From assembly GCA_947502975.1 (NCBI GenBank), contig CANNBV010000006.1, positions 1 through 64,000 on the forward strand: a stretch of 64,000 nucleotides of DNA. Reading direction: 5' to 3'. A program made the translations under genes and the position numbers. The stretch comes from an uncultured Flavobacteriaceae bacterium (GTDB lineage: Bacteria; Bacteroidota; Bacteroidia; Flavobacteriales; Flavobacteriaceae). Under the pieces are notes generated by a model that saw only the letters and a list, made by a program, of their open reading frames with translations, did no database searches and was not told the origin of the DNA. This document shows positions 51,607 to 63,651 of the stretch, piece by piece (position 1 is the stretch's first letter; each line of letters starts with the position of its first letter).

Positions 51607-52740
51607 TTACAAACTAGAAGAGTTTAAGGCATAAATAGCAAAACTGCCTAACCAATGTCCGCCCATATAATCGTCACCAAAAATACTTGGCAAGGAATAA
51701 TTGATATGTTGATTAGCTACTGATTTAAGGTGTTTATATTCAGGCAGGTCTTGAGCTATTTTAAACAAATTCCAAGCACGCGAAAAATTAACACCATCCA
51801 AATGCACTAAATGCCCATCTGTCCTATCGGATACTACTCCAACTTCAATATTAAAATTTTTGTTTTTCAATTGAGGTAAAAATGTGTCTAACCAAATCTT
51901 GTAATCATCTGTTGGCAATAAACGTTTCATCAATGCTGCTTCTTCTAAACAAGGGGACAAAAAATCACTTCCGCTAGGCTCCCATGTAATAGGACATCCT
52001 GTATCATTTTTATAAAAATACATAGCACGCTCTTTTATGGCGTGTTGTAAAGCTTCATGGTTTACTGTTGTAGCATAATCGTATGCAAAAGACAACCCAA
52101 AAGCTGTATTAGTATGTGTTCCCACACGTTGTGGATAATTTAATTTTGGTAAAAATGTGATGTATTTATCAACAATTAAATCAGTTAGCGGTTGTAAATT
52201 GTTTTCTAATAGTCGTGCCGTGTCATCATCCCAAGTATGCAGTTCCTCCGCAAGTTTTAAAAGCCAAGCCCAACCATAAGTGCGCTCATAAGATGTGTTA
52301 TGTTTTCCATGAAAATATGCAACTTCTGCTTCTATATTTTCTTTTGAAATGTTATGGAGTAAGCGTTGTTTTATATCATCTGAATGCTTAATATTGGGAA
52401 ACGATTTTAATAAACTCACCAAACTCCAGTGTCCGTGAACAGAAGAGTGCCAATCAAAACAACCGTAAAATGCGGGATGTAATTCAGTTGGAGGTCTTAA
52501 ATCATCGTCACCTCCTAGAGTTTGAGATAAACGGTTTGGATATTCAATATTAATACAGTGCAATGGTAATTCAGCTAGTTTAATTGCCTGCGCCTCATCT
52601 AATCGTGTAATTTCTGTACTGATTTTTGAATTTACGTTGAACGTTTCTTCTGAGTTTAAATTTTCTGATGCTTTGGATGCTTTAGAATTTTCACATCCTA
52701 AAACCAAAATAAAAATTATAATATATCTGATTTGCTTCAT
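51607..52740 (-). CDS. DUF2891 lipoprotein
   Basis: A 377-residue lipoprotein from the ATG at 52740 (MKQIRYIIIFILVLGC); the track start 22 codons earlier would bury the lipobox. The DUF2891 fold is helical, an alpha/alpha-barrel type: CFDWHSSVHGHWSLVSLLKSFP, YERTYGWAWLLKLAEELHTWDD, LNYPQRVGTHTNTAFGLSFAYDYA and GDDYMGGHWLGSFAIYAL. The conserved D, H and W residues suggest a glycan-active or related enzyme, but the activity is not known. 88 bases upstream of the tricorn gene; divergent from the GH2 gene. Confidence 0.85.
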   Translation of the reverse strand: MKQIRYIIIFILVLGCENSKASKASENLNSEETFNVNSKISTEITRLDEAQAIKLAELPLHCINIEYPNRLSQTLGGDDDLRPPTELHPAFYGCFDWHSSVHGHWSLVSLLKSFPNIKHSDDIKQRLLHNISKENIEAEVAYFHGKHNTSYERTYGWAWLLKLAEELHTWDDDTARLLENNLQPLTDLIVDKYITFLPKLNYPQRVGTHTNTAFGLSFAYDYATTVNHEALQHAIKERAMYFYKNDTGCPITWEPSGSDFLSPCLEEAALMKRLLPTDDYKIWLDTFLPQLKNKNFNIEVGVVSDRTDGHLVHLDGVNFSRAWNLFKIAQDLPEYKHLKSVANQHINYSLPSIFGDDYMGGHWLGSFAIYALNSSSL

Positions 52741-52820
52741 TAGTTTTGTTTTTGAACAATACTTACATGTTTTTGAAGATATGTGACCTATATAATTTAA
52801 GCCCACGTTTCTTTATACAA

Positions 52821-52828
52821 TATCTTTG
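52821..52828 (+). promoter_or_regulatory. Bacteroidota -7 box (TATCTTTG) for the GH2 gene
   Basis: TATCTTTG lies 46 bases before the ATG at 52874. CGTTTC about 12 bases upstream is a weak -33. The spacing suggests a leader of about 40 bases. Confidence 0.55.
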
Positions 52829-52864
52829 TAATATCAAAAATTAAATATAACACAACTAAACTGA

Positions 52865-56134
<3,270 letters not shown>

Positions 56135-56155
56135 TGTAATAACGTATCGAATTTT

Positions 56156-56190
56156 GAGGGTGATTTTTAATAAAATTGCCCTCTTTTATT
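56156..56190 (+). terminator. Terminator after the GH2 gene
   Basis: GAGGG (56156-56160) pairs with CCCTC (56179-56183), with further A/T pairing inside, and is followed by TTTTATTTT. Confidence 0.6.
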
Positions 56191-56214
56191 TTATACATTG
56201 TACTTCTTGATATG

Positions 56215-56237
56215 CTTCGAAGTTATAAACTTCGAAG
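56215..56237. terminator. Perfect hairpin at the end of the exporter operon
   Basis: CTTCGAAGTT and AACTTCGAAG (10-bp arms, 3-base loop) lie 25 bases beyond the HlyD-type gene's stop on the minus strand. No T run follows, so this may be a processing or attenuating hairpin. Confidence 0.45.
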
Positions 56238-56262
56238 GGTTGGTGAATAATAATTTCATATA

Positions 56263-57312
56263 CTACTGCACTTTAATCCTATCAAATTTTTTAAGATTAG
56301 ATAACACTTCCGTATAAATACCATCTGAAAGACCTGTTTCTATTTCAATTTCTTTAATATTATCATCTATCCCAATGACTTCGACAAAAGAATTTTTATT
56401 CCTATATATGATGTTTTTTTCCTTTATAGTCAAGGTGTGTTCTTTCTTTTGCAAAACAAATTCAGCCAAGCCAGTATAACCAGGCTTTATATTTGAAATA
56501 GTATCTAAAACTATAGCACTTGCTAGATAATAAAAACTTTCACCTTCTTTTATCAAAGGCTTTAATTCTTGCACTTTTGCACTAATTAATTTATTGCTTA
56601 AAGCCTTAATATAAACGCCAAAAGTATCTCCAACTTTTACGTTAGGAACATCTATTTCTGTTACTTCAAATTCAAAATTAAAACTAGAAGTATTAACTAT
56701 TGTAGCAATGGTATTACCATCATTGAATGTATTGCGCTCAGTAACATTCATCCCTTTCTTAACAAGTACATTTAAAACTTCTCCATTAATTGTAGCTTTA
56801 ACTATATTAGGTGATTCATTTGCGTTTTTAGAAAATCCATTTTTAACAATATTGTAATTATTCTGTGAATTTGTATATTCTATTTTAGCAAAATTCAATG
56901 CTAATTCAGTTGTTTCAAATTCAGATCTAGCAATAACACCTTTTTTAAATAACTTTATACTCCTATCGTGATTAATCTGTTTTTGTTTTAAATCAGTTAA
57001 TGCCATACGTAAGCTTCGTTTTACGCGTTCCATGTCCTCTGGTATTGGAACAATTCTGAGCTTAGCTATATTTTCACCAACTGAAACAGTGTCTCCTGTT
57101 TTAACATAAATAGAATCAACAACACCAGAAATCTTAGGTTGGATTTTTACCATTTCATAAGGTTTAAATTTACCTAAGAAAAAAATCATTTTATTGATGT
57201 CTCTATATTTAGGTGATTCACTTGGAATTGTTTTTCCAGTGTTCACCGATGAGACAACCACAACAATAGCGATGAAAAACAGTATTATAAAAAAAATTAT
57301 TCTCTTATTCAT
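56263..57312 (-). CDS. HlyD/RND-type periplasmic adaptor of the peptide-export operon
   Basis: A 349-residue membrane-fusion protein. An N-terminal anchor helix (about 4-24) is followed by a split lipoyl domain (VKIQPKISGVVDSIYVKTGDTVSVGENIAKLRIVP, with the second half NGEVLNVLVKKGMNVTERNTF). A short alpha-helical hairpin (about 88-150) and beta-barrel and membrane-proximal domains complete it. It bridges an inner-membrane transporter to an outer-membrane channel (TolC-like, not encoded here). It is last in the operon, seven bases after the MacB-type permease. It could serve that permease, the PCAT, or both. Confidence 0.85.
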   Translation of the reverse strand: MNKRIIFFIILFFIAIVVVVSSVNTGKTIPSESPKYRDINKMIFFLGKFKPYEMVKIQPKISGVVDSIYVKTGDTVSVGENIAKLRIVPIPEDMERVKRSLRMALTDLKQKQINHDRSIKLFKKGVIARSEFETTELALNFAKIEYTNSQNNYNIVKNGFSKNANESPNIVKATINGEVLNVLVKKGMNVTERNTFNDGNTIATIVNTSSFNFEFEVTEIDVPNVKVGDTFGVYIKALSNKLISAKVQELKPLIKEGESFYYLASAIVLDTISNIKPGYTGLAEFVLQKKEHTLTIKEKNIIYRNKNSFVEVIGIDDNIKEIEIETGLSDGIYTEVLSNLKKFDRIKVQ

Positions 57313-57319
57313 AAACCTC

Positions 57320-58546
57320 TTAATTATTTAATTCTCTAAGCGCCTCAACTGGCAAAACTTTCGATGCTTTTCTTGCTGGTATAATACCAGCAATACAACC
57401 AGATAACACCAATAATAAAATAGCAGATACAATGACGGAAATATTAAGATCTAATATGAGAAATTGGATGTTTCCACCAGAAATTTCTAGATACTTATTG
57501 ATAAGACAAATAACAATAAAACCGATTGTCAGACCAATTACCCCAGATACTAAGGTAATCAGTAATGATTCTAAAAGCACCATAGTTTGAATTGAAACTG
57601 GTCTAGCTCCAAGAGCTTTTCTAAGACCAAATTCCCCGGTTCTTTCCTTTACAATGACTGTCATAATATTAAATATACTCAACATACCACTAATCAAAAA
57701 TGAAATACCTATAAACCATAAAAAAAGGTTGACGGCATTAAATAGTGTATTAAGTGATTTAATGGTATTCTCAATGTTATTAAAAAAGAAAGCCGTTTTA
57801 TCTTTAGAATTAACTCCTTTTTTATTAGATAAATATATTTTTAGTGTTTTTTGAAACTCCTCGGTATTTATATCGCTTTTTAAAGATAAAATGAATTCAT
57901 TCAACTCAGTTTCAGAGTTTATATTTAATGCATTTTCATAAGAAATATATGCTTCATATCCAGAGTTATTGAACATATTATCTTTTTTTACTACTCCAAT
58001 AATTTTATAACCTACATTATCTATAAAAACTAATCTTCCAACACAATTGACATTGTTAAAGAGTTGCTTTGCAATTTCATACCCAACTATGATAACCTTT
58101 CTATTCATATCATGAATATTAAAAGCTCTCCCTGTATTAAATTTTAAGGTCTTTATACTAAAGTAGTTTTCATTGATACCTTTAAGTGAAAAATGATTTA
58201 TACTTTTTCTTTCTGAAATAATTTTAGACACATTAACATTTACAACTGGCGATATATTCTGAATTTCATTAAAATTTAGAATACAACTTTTAATGTCTAT
58301 CATCGTAAAAGAAATCAAATCTCCCTTGGTGACATTAATATCTGATATTGATGCTTCGCCAGAAAAAACCTCAATTGTATTTACAGTATAATCTGCAAAT
58401 AACTTCTTAACTCCATTCTGCAAACCTTCACCAATACCTACTAAAATAATTAATAGCATAATACCCCAAGCCACAGTAATACCTGCAATAATACTTTTGC
58501 TTTTGTTCTTGTATGTGGCACTTAAAACCTCTGGTGTATGAAACAT
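57320..58546 (-). CDS. MacB/FtsX-type ABC permease without fused ATPase
   Basis: A 408-residue permease. Helix 1 (about 20-42, IIAGITVAWGIMLLIILVGIGEGL) is followed by a MacB-like periplasmic domain (about 45-255) and an FtsX core with three helices (about 278-395; IGISFLISGMLSIFNIMTVIVKERTGEFGLRKALGA and the closing GIIPARKASKVLPVEALREL). It lacks an ATPase domain, and no separate MacB-type ATPase gene lies in the window, so its ATPase partner is either elsewhere or absent. It starts one base after the PCAT gene. The MacB fold pumps peptides or siderophores from the periplasm. Confidence 0.88.
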   Translation of the reverse strand: MFHTPEVLSATYKNKSKSIIAGITVAWGIMLLIILVGIGEGLQNGVKKLFADYTVNTIEVFSGEASISDINVTKGDLISFTMIDIKSCILNFNEIQNISPVVNVNVSKIISERKSINHFSLKGINENYFSIKTLKFNTGRAFNIHDMNRKVIIVGYEIAKQLFNNVNCVGRLVFIDNVGYKIIGVVKKDNMFNNSGYEAYISYENALNINSETELNEFILSLKSDINTEEFQKTLKIYLSNKKGVNSKDKTAFFFNNIENTIKSLNTLFNAVNLFLWFIGISFLISGMLSIFNIMTVIVKERTGEFGLRKALGARPVSIQTMVLLESLLITLVSGVIGLTIGFIVICLINKYLEISGGNIQFLILDLNISVIVSAILLLVLSGCIAGIIPARKASKVLPVEALRELNN

Positions 58547-58547
58547 T

Positions 58548-60662
58548 TTAAGCGTACTTTAATGAAATTATTTTTTCTTCAAGTAAATAGTTATCTTCTG
58601 GGTTGTCTGAAGAAAGTTGCTCGTTGTGAGTTATAAATAAAATTACCATGTTTTCCTTTAGCTTATCTAAAAGCTCTAAAATCCTACTTTGAATTGCTTT
58701 GTCCATTGAAGCAGTAGCTTCATCAAGAATCAATACTTTGGGTCTTGAGAATAAAGCCCTAGCAATGGCTATAATTTGCTTTTCTCCTCCAGATGGCATA
58801 ACTCCTTCTTTTCCTAAAATAGTCCAATATGAGTTTTTGAATTTTGAAATTATATCACCAAAATTCAGATAACTTTCACAAAAATCAATCACTTTATCTT
58901 CTAAGAGTTTATCATCCAAACAGATATTGAACAAAACACTATCATTAAAAATCTTTATGTTTTGAGAAACATAGGCAATATTTTTACGCCACAACTCAGT
59001 TTTTATAGCTGATAGCTCATACTCGTCGTTAATTGTAATGTTTCCAGAGTGGGGTTTATAAAATTTTAAGAGCAATTGTGAGAGTGTACTTTTCCCACTT
59101 CCACTTTTGCCTTTAAGAAACGTTATATTTCCTTTACTTAACTTTAAGTTTGCTTTTGTAATCAAGCAATCTTGACCAGGATATGAAAAGGATAAGTCTT
59201 TAATAGAAATCAGATATATCTGTTCAACATCCTTTTTATTGGTTTGGCTTTTTGCTTCGTCTAACTCATTACTTCTTTCTGCAAAATCAAACATACGTTC
59301 AATAGCTATCTTACTTTCAAAAATCTCAAAATTAAGCTGAACTGTACTTTTTACTGCCCCTAGAACCATAAATATCAATGATATGATAGCAATTAAGTCC
59401 CCGACTTCAATATTTTTATTAAAGACTAATAAAACAGCATAGGCAATTGCAGAGACAGATATAGCCATACTACAAATTTCAATAAATGTTTCTTGATTAA
59501 CCTCATGTCTTATTAATTTCAAAATTGAATCTTGAAATACCTTATGTTTTGTTACATTTTTTTTATAGAATAAAGCTTCTTTGTTAAATATTTTTATAGT
59601 TTCTATACCACTAATAGTATCTATATAGTGAGATTCTGTTTGTGCATAGTCAATAAACATTCTATGCTGAAATGTTTTAATATTGGTATTGAATAGCCAC
59701 GAACATAAATAAAGTACAGGAAAGGATGCTAAGAGTATCAAAGCCACACCGCTAGAATAATAGAATAAGAGAATAAGTGCTATTACTATCACAAACAGTT
59801 CAATTAATGAATCAGCTATAACAGTCTTTATATTTCTTTGTATACGCTGAGTATCATTCATTCTCGCAATCATGTCGCCTTGCTTTTTACTATCAAAAAA
59901 CACTTTTGGCATTTTGAGTAAACGCTTAAAGAAATATTTAAATACTCTTATATTGAAATTATAAGCTTGTTGAACCAATACTACTGACCTGATATATCTA
60001 AGTCCTATTGTTGCTAGTAGTAAGATAAACCATATACTTATGGTTTTAAGCAATAACTCTAAACTTCTTGAAGGTAAAACAACGTCTATTAATTTTTCAG
60101 TAAAAACTAATGTTGTCATATTAAGCAAAGCAATAATAATACCCAGAAAAACAGCCGAAATATAATATGATGCATCCTCTTTTACCATATCCAATATCCA
60201 ATTTAGATAGTCTCTTTTTTGGGTTTTAACTATTGGAATTGAATTATTTTTTTTTATTATTAGGATATAACCACTTTTCCAAACTTTTAAAAGGTCTTCT
60301 TTTGAATAAGTTTGAATACCTAAAGCGGGGTCTATGATGGTAAACCCTTTTTTATTTTCATAACCAAAACATAGAAGGTAATGTAAAAAGCCTTGACGCT
60401 CAATATGAATAATAAATGGATCTTCGATTGTTTTTATATCGTTAATTGATGCTTCGTATGCTTCAGATGATAAACCAATTTTCTCAGATGCCTGAATAAG
60501 ACCAAAAAACGATGTACCTTTGGAACTAGTTCCACTAATCTCTTTAAGATATTCTAAGTTGGCATCACCACCATAGTATCTTAAAGCCATTTTAAGGCAG
60601 GCACAACCACAATCTTTTTGGTCGTGTTGTAAAACCACATATTTCTTGTAGGTATTAATCAA
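58548..60662 (-). CDS. Peptidase-containing ABC transporter (PCAT, C39)
   Basis: A 704-residue exporter that cuts double-glycine leaders and exports the cargo. The C39 peptidase (1-130) has QKDCGCACLKMALRYYGG with catalytic C18 (two more cysteines, C20 and C22, adjoin), H in FLHYLLCFGY (about 98) and D in IIDPALG (about 112). Six helices span about 160-435. The ATPase (about 480-704) has Walker A GKSGSGKSTL (about 525), signature SGGEKQ (about 625) and Walker B LILDEATASMD. It overlaps the thioredoxin-like gene by eight bases. The two GG-type peptides at the operon head are its likely substrates. Confidence 0.95.
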   Translation of the reverse strand: MINTYKKYVVLQHDQKDCGCACLKMALRYYGGDANLEYLKEISGTSSKGTSFFGLIQASEKIGLSSEAYEASINDIKTIEDPFIIHIERQGFLHYLLCFGYENKKGFTIIDPALGIQTYSKEDLLKVWKSGYILIIKKNNSIPIVKTQKRDYLNWILDMVKEDASYYISAVFLGIIIALLNMTTLVFTEKLIDVVLPSRSLELLLKTISIWFILLLATIGLRYIRSVVLVQQAYNFNIRVFKYFFKRLLKMPKVFFDSKKQGDMIARMNDTQRIQRNIKTVIADSLIELFVIVIALILLFYYSSGVALILLASFPVLYLCSWLFNTNIKTFQHRMFIDYAQTESHYIDTISGIETIKIFNKEALFYKKNVTKHKVFQDSILKLIRHEVNQETFIEICSMAISVSAIAYAVLLVFNKNIEVGDLIAIISLIFMVLGAVKSTVQLNFEIFESKIAIERMFDFAERSNELDEAKSQTNKKDVEQIYLISIKDLSFSYPGQDCLITKANLKLSKGNITFLKGKSGSGKSTLSQLLLKFYKPHSGNITINDEYELSAIKTELWRKNIAYVSQNIKIFNDSVLFNICLDDKLLEDKVIDFCESYLNFGDIISKFKNSYWTILGKEGVMPSGGEKQIIAIARALFSRPKVLILDEATASMDKAIQSRILELLDKLKENMVILFITHNEQLSSDNPEDNYLLEEKIISLKYA

Positions 60663-61200
60663 TTTGAGCTGCTTTTATATATCTAAGTATAGTTTTAACA
60701 GGAACATCATCATTAATGATTTTAATAAGTTCCTGCTTGGTATTGTATATAAAGTATGATGGAGTGATAGTTTGTTTAAAGAGTGTAAAGAAATCTCCTT
60801 TGCTACATCTCAGAAATTTCACATTAGATATTGAATCTAGCTTAAATTGTTTTTGATAAGCAATAATTTTTTCTTTTGAATTATGAGAAACAAAAATAAC
60901 TTGTGATGCTTTATGGAATTTTTTGAATGTATTAAATAATTTACCTGACTTTTTACAAAGACTACAATCAGGATCAAAATAAACTAGGATTAGACTTTCA
61001 TTTTTTTCTAAGTCATATTTTGAGAAGGGAATAGAATCTAAGGTGTAAAATTCAAAAAGTGGTAGTTTTATATTACTTATCTCAACAGTTGACAACTCAT
61101 TTTCACTTACCTTCTCTGAAGTTTGTTTAGCTTTATTAAAGACTATAATGAGAATACCTATTAGCGATAAAACTATAATAACCTTCACAACCGTTCTCAT
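60655..61200 (-). CDS. Membrane-anchored thioredoxin-like protein (CSLC)
   Basis: A 181-residue protein with one N-terminal transmembrane helix (about 4-22, VVKVIIVLSLIGILIIVF) and a periplasmic thioredoxin fold. The active site is LILVYFDPDCSLCKKSGKLF (C-S-L-C near 82), with a cis-proline in TITPSYFIY. Redoxin proteins of this type are common in peptide-export operons of Bacteroidota and may form or repair disulfides in the exported peptides, which carry two cysteines each. Three bases separate it from the five-helix gene upstream. Confidence 0.8.
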   Translation of the reverse strand: MRTVVKVIIVLSLIGILIIVFNKAKQTSEKVSENELSTVEISNIKLPLFEFYTLDSIPFSKYDLEKNESLILVYFDPDCSLCKKSGKLFNTFKKFHKASQVIFVSHNSKEKIIAYQKQFKLDSISNVKFLRCSKGDFFTLFKQTITPSYFIYNTKQELIKIINDDVPVKTILRYIKAAQID

Positions 61201-61203
61201 AAT

Positions 61204-61923
61204 TTAAACAAGATCAAAAAGATACCAAAAAACGGTGTTGTAGAATATAAAAATTATAGAATAGGCTAAATAGGAATAACCAATAAGTGCTCTTTTTTTA
61301 ATATTTGTGTAGATATAGCCTAGAAGCAAACCAACAATTAACGGAAATAACACATATACAAAACCTGTTTCATTAACTATATTCCATAACCATTTTGATG
61401 TATTAGCTTTATCAAAAAACATATTGAATCTAAAATAACTTTCAAAGTTATGAATATCATTAAGCTGATAATTTTTCTTGAATATTATAAAGTAAATAGC
61501 AGAAATAACTTCTGGAACATAAAAAACTATAAACGCAATTAATGAGGCTTTCAATATGTTAAGGTATTTTAAAATGTATAGCTTTTTATGAAATAGAATT
61601 AAAATTAAAAAAGTAGCGCTAAAACCCAATGAAACCAAAAGAAGTGGTACTAGAACAAACAATGAATCAACATAGAATGTATCCCAACCATAACTACTAT
61701 CATCAGCGGTTTGTTCAAATTGTTTAAGTTCATCTTCAAATTCAGTTAAATCAATATCTAAATTCCTATACTCATTATATTTTGTTTCATATTTTTTATC
61801 TAAATGTTTTTGGTATACTTTGTCACTTAGTACAACATCATTTGATACAAAAGAAACTAAATAAGAAATTATAATAACTAAAAGTGTAATTAATAATGTG
61901 CTACTATCTAAAAACTTTTTCAT
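61204..61923 (-). CDS. Five-helix membrane protein of unknown function
   Basis: A 239-residue protein with about five transmembrane helices (about 9-30, 84-110, 120-150, 183-206, 214-238) and a soluble acidic loop (30-80; KHLDKKYETKYNEYRNLDIDLTEFEDELKQFEQ). I do not recognise the family. Its start overlaps the end of the upstream gene by four bases (ATGA) and the next gene follows at once, so it is part of the export operon. A self-immunity or transporter accessory role is plausible from position but not shown. Confidence 0.6.
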   Translation of the reverse strand: MKKFLDSSTLLITLLVIIISYLVSFVSNDVVLSDKVYQKHLDKKYETKYNEYRNLDIDLTEFEDELKQFEQTADDSSYGWDTFYVDSLFVLVPLLLVSLGFSATFLILILFHKKLYILKYLNILKASLIAFIVFYVPEVISAIYFIIFKKNYQLNDIHNFESYFRFNMFFDKANTSKWLWNIVNETGFVYVLFPLIVGLLLGYIYTNIKKRALIGYSYLAYSIIFIFYNTVFWYLFDLV

Positions 61924-63323
61924 TGATGTTCAAACTGTTCTTTTAGGCTTATCTTCTTTTCTAAGTCATTAATCATCTTTTTTTCTTCTTTAGATTCTAA
62001 AAGAATATTATAATTATCCCAAAACTCTTTATCGTATGGCCTAGGAGTAAAAATATTACTATTCCAATCTGTATCAACTTTAATAAGATTACTATTTGTA
62101 ATAATATTTGTAAATAATATTTCTTGTTTAAGAAAATACTGATTCTCTTTATTTATCTCCTTTTTTGAGACCATGCTATCCATTATAGCGCCCATTCTAA
62201 AAAATATTTTAGGTTTTTCATATGATATATATTTTGGATACATTTTCCCATTAATTTTCATAAGTTTAACTGTGAACTTAGAATGTACTTTTGAACCACC
62301 TATTTTACTAAAAACTCTTACTTTATTGTCATGAATTAAAATGTATTCAAACTCTACTATAGAATAATCATTTGCGTTAATATAAATCCAACCATAAGGC
62401 AATAGATACTTTCCAAAATGCTTATTCAATTTAGCTGGTGGGTTCTTGGGTGTTATTTTAATTTTACAGATATCTGCATTATCAATGTCGCTGGTTATAA
62501 TTGTATCTATTTTAAACGAATGTTTTTTGAGTAAGTTTTTATCTAGAAAAGCATTTTTTTGATTATAATATCTTATTGGATTTATACCACTTGATAATAC
62601 GTATTCCGGATTACCAGATTTATTATCATTATAAATGATAGCTTTTTCAATTTCATCAATTGAAACTTTCTGGATATCGATTACTTTTTTTTGTGATTTT
62701 TTAAAAGACATCCCCTTAACATTACTTAAATAGTTTCTGTAAAAATCTAAAGTATCAATGTTTCTGTTATCATAACTTTTTTTGATTTTAACTATATTAG
62801 TTTTTATATGTTCAATATCTTTATCATATCCAGGATCATACATTTGGATTGCTGCTTCAATCAACCATTTATACTCCAGCTTGTTTTTTTCTGTATGCCG
62901 CAAAAATCCTTCAGCTACAAAGGCTGATTCTGGAAAATTCTTATTGTATAAATCAAATGCTTTATTAACTATTTTTTCAGCAGATAGTCCTGGTTTTATA
63001 ATAACCTCGTCAAGGAGTATGTTTTTAGATTCCAACCTTACAAAATCCATATTAAGCACTTCATGTACACTTAACTTTTTAAGTTCATATCCTAATACTG
63101 AAACAATTAGTTTATTATCATTCTTGGTAATATTTTTAGGTATCGAAATTTTGACATGACCATCTTCATTACTTATGGTGCCCATGGTTTTATTCTCAAA
63201 AAAAATATTTGCATAAGGGATAGGAATACTATCATTATTTACTAGAGTAAACTCAATAATATTCTGAGCATATACTGATAATTGTAAAAATATAAATGTG
63301 AATAATGTCAAGCTCTTTTTCAT
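61920..63323 (-). CDS. Secreted protein with carboxypeptidase-regulatory-like domain
   Basis: A 467-residue protein from the ATG at 63323 (MKKSLTLFTFIFLQLSVYAQ, a clean Sec signal); the track start 27 codons earlier gives a non-signal extension. A CarboxypepD_reg-like domain (about 20-100; FTLVNNDSIPIPYANIFFENKTMGTISNEDGHVKISIPKN) is followed by a domain with VIIKPGLSAEKIVNKAFDLYNKNFPESAFVAEGFLRH, seen in Bacteroidota outer-membrane-linked proteins. The rest is beta-rich. It is the first large gene after the two peptides (134 bases) and overlaps the next by four bases. Function in the peptide system unknown. Confidence 0.7.
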   Translation of the reverse strand: MKKSLTLFTFIFLQLSVYAQNIIEFTLVNNDSIPIPYANIFFENKTMGTISNEDGHVKISIPKNITKNDNKLIVSVLGYELKKLSVHEVLNMDFVRLESKNILLDEVIIKPGLSAEKIVNKAFDLYNKNFPESAFVAEGFLRHTEKNKLEYKWLIEAAIQMYDPGYDKDIEHIKTNIVKIKKSYDNRNIDTLDFYRNYLSNVKGMSFKKSQKKVIDIQKVSIDEIEKAIIYNDNKSGNPEYVLSSGINPIRYYNQKNAFLDKNLLKKHSFKIDTIITSDIDNADICKIKITPKNPPAKLNKHFGKYLLPYGWIYINANDYSIVEFEYILIHDNKVRVFSKIGGSKVHSKFTVKLMKINGKMYPKYISYEKPKIFFRMGAIMDSMVSKKEINKENQYFLKQEILFTNIITNSNLIKVDTDWNSNIFTPRPYDKEFWDNYNILLESKEEKKMINDLEKKISLKEQFEHQ

Positions 63324-63457
63324 TAATAAATACTTTTTTCGATGAAATAATGCTTTTAATAAAAAATAAAGATGATATTGATATCGACTAAATTTTAATT
63401 TCAAACAACAAATACAATTCTTAACACATTTGTTGTTTGAAATAATTTAGTAAACAA

Positions 63458-63616
63458 TCAAAACCATATAGTTCCAGAACAATTCTTTTCTATTCTAGCT
63501 TTTAAACGTGTTTCTCCACCACCTCTTCTCTGCCATCTACTAGCCATTGCCATACAACGTCCATATGTAGCCCCGCCAAAAATCTTTGAATTTTGTATAA
63601 AGTCTATTTTTTTCAT
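63458..63616 (-). CDS. Double-glycine leader peptide 1 (52 aa), putative bacteriocin precursor
   Basis: Not in the ORF track. The ATG at 63616-63614 opens a 52-residue peptide: leader MKKIDFIQNSKIFGG, then core ATYGRCMAMASRWQRRGGGE..., ending NCSGTIWF. The GG (14-15) follows IF and fits a C39 cleavage site, with isoleucines at -4 and -12. The core is strongly basic (six Arg, two Lys), carries C21 and C46 and has a second glycine run. It lies just upstream of the operon that encodes the PCAT, and it shares its leader pattern with peptide 2. Product properties are inference. Confidence 0.75.
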   Translation of the reverse strand: MKKIDFIQNSKIFGGATYGRCMAMASRWQRRGGGETRLKARIEKNCSGTIWF

Positions 63617-63651
63617 TTTTCTTAAATTAATTAATTTAAATTCAGTTTTAA

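Noticed and set aside
58548-60662. Lanthipeptide or other modified-peptide cluster
   Set aside because: No LanM/LanB/LanC, radical SAM, YcaO or ATP-grasp gene is in the operon, so only leader cleavage, export and disulfide formation are supported.
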